Shown here: positions 60,301 to 64,000 of the stretch, one piece after another
Layout: every line of letters begins with the position of its first letter
How positions within the stretch are numbered: the first letter of the stretch is position 1
Source of the DNA: Henricia sp. BOLD:AAB3569
Lineage: Eukaryota > Echinodermata > Asteroidea > Spinulosida > Echinasteridae
Length of the DNA stretch: 64,000 nt
Direction: 5' to 3'
NCBI GenBank assembly: GCA_037783545.1
Contig: JBBELK010000453.1
Coordinates: 1,488,001-1,552,000 of the forward strand
Position numbers and translations under genes: made by a program
The notes under the pieces: model-generated
Told to the model about the DNA's origin: nothing
What the model saw: the letters and a program-made list of their open reading frames with translations, nothing else
Database searches by the model: none

Positions 60301-62340
60301 AGTGGGAAATAAAAAATATCTTGGGGGAAAAACCTAAGGTTTTAGTGTTGAAATTGCAGGTCTTGAACTTCATTCTTTCCAAAATGAATATCATTAAAAT
60401 AACTAACTTATATACACATGTATTTTATTTCAGTCGCCAATTCCCATATTCTAAGGAGCCTACCGGGTAGTCTTTTTCTAGTCTTTTTAATGGCAAACTA
60501 AAATACATGTAATTCCGATTTATTAGACAGTGGTTTATTTTGAAGTTAATTTAAGTTAAATGTAAATTGTTAAACGAGTAGAAGGAAAACTCGGAGAAAA
60601 TAAATGTAATGAAGATTCTTTTAACTGACTTCGCAAGTTTACCTTTTTTAAGCTACATGTAGGATGAATTTTCCCTAGCGCCCAAGTGCGAATCGTGATC
60701 TCGACCTTATTCATATTAACGATTTTATGCCTTGGGTTACATTAACTTTCCAACTTTAAAATGTTAGAATTAACAATAAAAGAATTATATTTATTACATT
60801 TTGAAGTTTTGATCTTCTTGAACTTTATCGTTTTAACATTAACAGTAAAACCTCCATTCCTCAGCCATACACTTCACATGTACAATATATGCAAAATACA
60901 TGTACTTACATGTATGCATGCAGGCCTATACATTAAAAACTAGAATAAGCCAAATAAATGTGTAATTAAGGTTAGGATTAGAAGTAAAATATCTTACAAT
61001 TTTTCCCCTTTAAATTCCCCATTTTGGGGAACAAAACAAAATGTATAGGCCGAGCTGTACAAATTCATAGATTATAAACAAGTGAACGGCAAAATTTTAT
61101 CCCCCTTGCACAAAATGTGAGAAAATAAACCAAAACTTCTATCCAAAAGGCACTACCTTCACCAATGGGTTAGTTGAAACATGCTCCGACTAACCCCCTC
61201 ACTTTGTTCCAACTAAACCTGCTGGCCTGTTTGACATTTGCAAGCTTACTACGAAAAACAGTGACAACAATTTGACATTTCGTTAACCTAATTTTGTAGC
61301 TTTGTACCATACGTTAAAATACTACAAAACTAGTCAAGTGAATCTATGAACATCATTAGCATAATACAACATTTCTGAATGGTGAACAAATTTCTGAAAG
61401 GTCAAAAAACAAATGTTATTCCTTTTTCATTTTAATAGGGTTGTAGCACAGGTGCTGTGGAAAATATGGGGGATAGCTGTTGCTAATAGCAACATACATG
61501 TACCGTATGAGTGGCATAATTTCATAAAAATAACTACAGCCGTGGAAGAAAATATCAATGTTTCAACATACCCACTGCTCCAACTAACGCCACTCTCCCC
61601 TACATGTGTTTTAACCAAAAAAATTAAAGTGAAAAAATCTAAGATATATATTTTCCTTTGTTGTTTTTGGCATGGACCTTATTATCATCTCCATATTATA
61701 AAGTGTTATCCACACAAGCAAAAATTAAAAATTATTACAAACCAATTTACAAGAAGGAATAACAGGTAGGGCAGTTGTTTAACCACTACCGGTATTACTA
61801 TAAACAAAATCCTCGATATGTGAAAAAAACATATATATCTGTTTCGTTTATAATGCCTCAACTTTAGCAGACGACGGATAATATTTCGTCTGCTACGAGT
61901 AGACGTGTTTCCCGGATTCCTAATAGTTAACAGACGATCAAAACTTACCAAATTTACCGCGAATTGGCGTGAAAAAAAAAACCCCACATTTCAACACATA
62001 TTAGACAATTGATATTAGATTTTCAGTATGTTAATGAGTGATTTTTTTTTATACACCAGCCAGTGTTGGAATGCATTCTATTGCAATTACATGTAGTTCT
62101 AGGTCAGGCACAATTAATTTTCCCGTAAATTGACCGGACTATATAGCCTTGGCAAGTTTCAGAGCAAATGAAACTGCACTGAAAAGAGCATCCTCAGAAC
62201 AATTCTTGGGAATTTTGGCGAATGAAACATTAAAAAAAATATAAAGGAAAATTAGATGATTCATTCATGTACTCACTGACAGCTTTGACAACCTGAGAAA
62301 GCTCCCATGCGTTGAACCCCAAACATATGACAGTATAGAT
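48320..62340 (-). CDS. Four-pass LAPTM4/DUF4728-like membrane protein, copy C, 5' partial
   Basis: Six exons are visible: 62277-62340, 55720-55838, 54722-54820, 51794-51877, 49660-49743 and 48320-48553, 684 nt in phase to the TAA at 48320-48322. Each matches the exon of the same rank in copy B in phase and content: membrane segment 1 in IYTVICLGFNAW, LIVIASILLLVGVSQ, DQRGLLLPYMVV, and VVSQYQELQAGRGRLEDV identical to B except one residue. The first coding exon, expected to encode MA..RC.CF, was not found up to 64000, so it lies beyond the edge or has diverged. The Pro-rich tail is 77 aa against 94 in B, with fewer GYPPQPA units, and ends PDAQKI. Intron 2 is about 6.4 kb and holds a 2.4-kb TTAA transposon. 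Splice sites and frame are intact, so this looks functional. Confidence 0.82.
48710..49095 (+). pseudogene. Degenerate LINE 3' end in gene C intron 6
   Basis: The plus-strand pieces APSYLTELL and YQPSRSL, then a broken W-N-LP-IR-SL region, follow the typical C-terminal order of CR1/L2-type non-LTR ORF2 proteins. The end is gctgtataaatgcc plus att repeats. B carries only the last part of this sequence (33610-33645), so one copy has an internal deletion. Confidence 0.65.
49910..50050. mobile_element. 141-bp PIF/Harbinger-type MITE, only in the C unit
   Basis: TIR agcctagtttccatgtaa against ccggtttccatatagac on the other strand, with TTA on both sides (49907-49909 and 50051-50053). The B unit shows the empty site tttcttagtggtgc at about 34036. 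Confidence 0.85.
50089..50529. mobile_element. 441-bp TIR element, only in the C unit
   Basis: Ends catagttccgag and cagaactatg. Opposite orientation to 46307-46736. The B unit goes directly from the mobile-element flank to ttgacctctatcacgg. The left part of this element plus its host flank also occurs inside a SINE at 53796-53906. Confidence 0.8.
50816..51332. mobile_element. 517-bp TTAA element, family 2 copy C
   Basis: TTAA at 50812-50815 and 51333-51336. Nearly identical to 27658-28165, including the ttcgccc repeats. Absent from the same intron of gene B, so it arrived after the B/C duplication or was lost from B. Confidence 0.85.
52864..53075. repeat. 43-bp minisatellite, about 5 units
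   Basis: Each unit has aactcggccccaattgcctt then gtgtacaaactcggccccagacc, with drift at the right end. There are no variable spacers between units, so it is not CRISPR-like. It lies in intron 4 of gene C and gives open frames on several strands. Confidence 0.9.
53640..54095 (+). mobile_element. tRNA-derived SINE with a 110-bp foreign insert
   Basis: The head gttgccgagtggtttgggcc and body gtgcccttgagcaaggcact match the SINE at 29561-29906. The body is interrupted at about 53796-53906 and then resumes with aaggggatttccccggtgtc. The tail is atgcgctatataaatg. The B-box region is shortened. Confidence 0.7.
54182..54262. repeat. G-rich (gggggaggggt)n tract
   Basis: About 80 bases of G runs broken by A or T on the plus strand, near a gene C intron-4 repeat. 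Strong quadruplex potential by composition. Confidence 0.8.
54920..55445. repeat. 20-bp minisatellite, gene C intron 3, expanded
   Basis: About 25 units of gtccagtccgagtggccgct and variants. At least six consecutive units at about 55275-55420 look identical. The matching array in gene B has about half as many, more degenerate units. Long open frames here (up to 180 codons) are products of the repeat. Confidence 0.9.
56336..57322. mobile_element. 987-bp TTAA element nested in the 2.4-kb transposon
   Basis: TTAA at 56332-56335 and 57323-57326. Ends agaggaagaatccccc and ggggggattctagctgt. Same family as 41137-42079 in reverse orientation. Confidence 0.65.
58127..58317 (-). pseudogene. Acidic first-exon-like ORF in the TTAA transposon
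   Basis: The minus strand reads from ATG at 58317 through an Asp/Glu/Ser-rich stretch to VKPYQFEPELTEEEFREQRE, ending at a possible donor (GTACTG, 58126-58121). A PYxFEP motif after an acidic leader resembles the start of P2X7-like zinc-binding-domain proteins that are multicopy in invertebrates. The expected Cys-rich continuation is not clear: only a faint GRNCKSVP at about 57940. Either a captured gene fragment or the element's own protein, probably broken. Confidence 0.4.
58614..58866. repeat. Tandem duplication of a transposon junction
   Basis: acatctttaaagaaattccc occurs at 58613 and again at 58720. Each is followed by gcccaaaaaggtaataatcc and a ccccacctatggggtaagtt palindrome. The first unit lacks about 20 bp present in the second. 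Confidence 0.75.
59061..59220. mobile_element. 160-bp TIR element, cagtgaaac ends
   Basis: Left cagtgaaacttgtataag and right cttaataacaggtttcactg are inverted. Inner ggccactata motifs repeat. Decayed relatives at 22311-22472 and 38266-38410. Confidence 0.75.
59455..59922. repeat. 468-bp inverted-repeat element
   Basis: Left cgtttacactcgaatcggca and right cgaatcgagtgtaaacg are inverted. Internal gcgtttacact blocks recur in both orientations. It lies in gene C intron 2. Confidence 0.7.
59923..62276. other. Remainder of gene C intron 2; no gene seen
   Basis: AT-rich with ORFs under 120 codons. An 87-codon frame at 60011-60274 has no recognised family and no splice support. 62157-62276 matches the sequence 5' of exon 2 in gene B. 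Confidence 0.5.
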
Positions 62341-62848
62341 CTGTGAAAGAATGGAAACAATTGATTCAATCTAAAACTGTCAATATAATACAAGAAATTA
62401 TATTATGATTATTAGTTCAGGCTTTGTTAGTGGGTAAAAAATAAAATCATAGTCCACATTTTAAACATAAAATTTGCAATGCACAACACAAAATGGCAAT
62501 GCAAAAGATTTTCCTTTATAGACCTCTTCCCTATGTATTATAAGTGACTGGAAATGAAAGTGATGAAAATGTGTGTGAAGCTAAATGTAAAGTGTATGAA
62601 TTCCAGTCAATTCAGTTTATTCATAATAAAGTTCACCATCTTCCACGTTAAAAAAATACATAAAAACTTCATCATGACAGGTTTTAGTATGTTAAAAATG
62701 GAAATGTGGGGTCTATAAAGCACATTGAAAGTACAAAATAATACTGTATAAATACACATCCGGTAAAAAACAAATTTAAAACTAGAGCTTGGCGTTTGTT
62801 TTTAAACAAACGCTAGGTGATCGGGTGACATGAACATTAATCTTATGA

Positions 62849-64000
62849 TGACGTCACACTTTTAACATTGGTTGAAAACTTGAGTTGGTCGATATTAATT
62901 GCAAAAGAAACATTCACATATCGATTGCCAGTATTGGAATTCTTAAGACATATGACTCTTTGATTATTCAACGCTAAAATTTTAGTGTGTGTCTGATGAC
63001 GTCATTATTGGCAGTCAATCTCACCATGACGTCACTATTGTGTGCACAAATTGTTCAAGGATCTACTGAAGAACAAGTTCTTACATGTGGTGAAATAATC
63101 TTTCGAATATATATTACAGTTCTCAAGATTTTGTCATTTTAGATCATATTACGTAACCACCGTGCACGTGATGACGTCATCATTGGTATAGTCATAAAGT
63201 CCACATGTGTGGGAACAATTCGTTTCGTAGAACTATGGTCAAATTCCCTACCACTTTGGCTCTATTTGCATTCAAAATGCTAAAAAATGGCACATTCTCG
63301 ATTAACTTCCGGTTTAGACCGGAAGTAGGGGTCACACAGGGATCATGTCAGTGTATGATTTGTTTAGTTCATTTAGACCTATAATGCTGTGAAAGAATTG
63401 TTCAAGTATCTATTACGGTTCTTGAGATATGAATTTTTGAAATAATAACCTTTGGATGTTGGTAATTTAACACCTGTGACGACATCATGACGTCACAATT
63501 TTGTGCACAAATTGTTCAACAATTTGATTAACATCAAGTTCTTAAATGTGGCGAAGGAATCATACCAATATATGTTGTAGTTCTCAAGATACAGCATTTT
63601 AAAACAATTCAGCTCCAAATTTGCGTAATTTGACACCACATTACGTAACCACCGTCCATTTGATGACGTCACCAATGGTATAGTCGTCCACATGTGTGGA
63701 AACATTTCGTTCCGTAGAAATATGGTCAAATTCACTACCACTTTGAATCTATTTGCATTCAAAATGCTAAAAAATTGCACATTTTCGAACAACTTCCGGT
63801 TTGGACCGGAAGTAGGCGTCACACAGGGGTCATGACATCGTATGATTTGTTCAGTTCATTTAGACTTATCATGTTGTGAAAGAATTGTTCAAGTATCTAT
63901 TACGGTTCTTGAGATATAAATTTTGAAAATAAAAACCTTTTAATTTTTGTAATTTGACACCTGATGACGTCATGATTACGTCACACTTGATGCCATCATG
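62849..64000. repeat. About 0.46-0.49 kb tandem repeat rich in TGACGTCA
   Basis: Two units start near tgtgcacaaattgttcaa at 63041 and 63502; the second runs to the window edge. They share acgtaaccaccgt, ccacatgtgtgg and cttccggtttagaccggaag. Perfect TGACGTCA occurs at 62849, 62997, 63027, 63172, 63488, 63664 and 63965. It lies in or upstream of gene C, whose exon 1 should be nearby. Confidence 0.75.

Larger units (their letters stand above)
43489..62340. repeat. Segmental duplication, C unit
   Basis: Collinear with 28909-38966. The match continues to the sequence just 5' of exon 2 (tttcagagcaaatgaaactg at about 62157 against 38805). The extra length comes from a 2.4-kb TTAA transposon, MITEs, a 43-bp minisatellite and a SINE. 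Confidence 0.85.

Overview
This is a stretch of animal nuclear genome. Genes are split into short exons with GT-AG introns, there are no operons, and introns and intergenic space are full of short inverted-repeat transposons, tRNA-derived SINEs, degenerate LINE ends and minisatellites. The frequent acatgtacatgta and taggccta strings, the deuterostome-like TRIP13 and the TTAAAGG-ended elements suggest a marine invertebrate deuterostome (echinoderm, hemichordate or cephalochordate). That placement is an inference, not a firm call.

Layout. A small plus-strand gene (1211-4591, four exons, 191 aa) encodes a single-pass membrane protein with Sel1-like repeats. It faces, tail to tail, a complete minus-strand TRIP13 gene (8216-18121, twelve coding exons, 446 aa), the AAA+ ATPase that remodels HORMA-domain proteins in meiosis and in the spindle checkpoint. 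From 23690 to beyond the right edge, three minus-strand genes lie head to tail. They encode four-pass membrane proteins resembling the LAPTM4/DUF4728 group: A (23690-27177, complete, 153 aa, no tail), B (33258-40972, complete, 270 aa, with a Tyr-Pro-Pro-Gln-rich tail) and C (48320-62340, first exon outside the window, with a shorter tail).

B and C together with their 3' flanks are a segmental duplication, about 28909-38966 against 43489-62340. Comparing the two copies gives pre-insertion sites for at least seven transposable elements: a SINE and two hairpin MITEs only in the B unit, and four MITE-type elements only in the C unit. A 20-bp minisatellite sits in the same intron of both genes and is larger in C. 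A roughly 0.5 kb inverted repeat lies directly downstream of both stop codons.

The mobile fraction falls into recognisable groups: TTAA-flanked elements ending AGG or AGA (Kolobok/T2 type), TTA/TAA-flanked GGC-ended MITEs (PIF/Harbinger type), TA-flanked elements (Tc1/mariner type), at least seven SINE copies and two LINE 3' fragments. All exon boundaries were derived by hand from splice consensus, reading-frame continuity and paralogue or family agreement. No alignment or transcript evidence was available.
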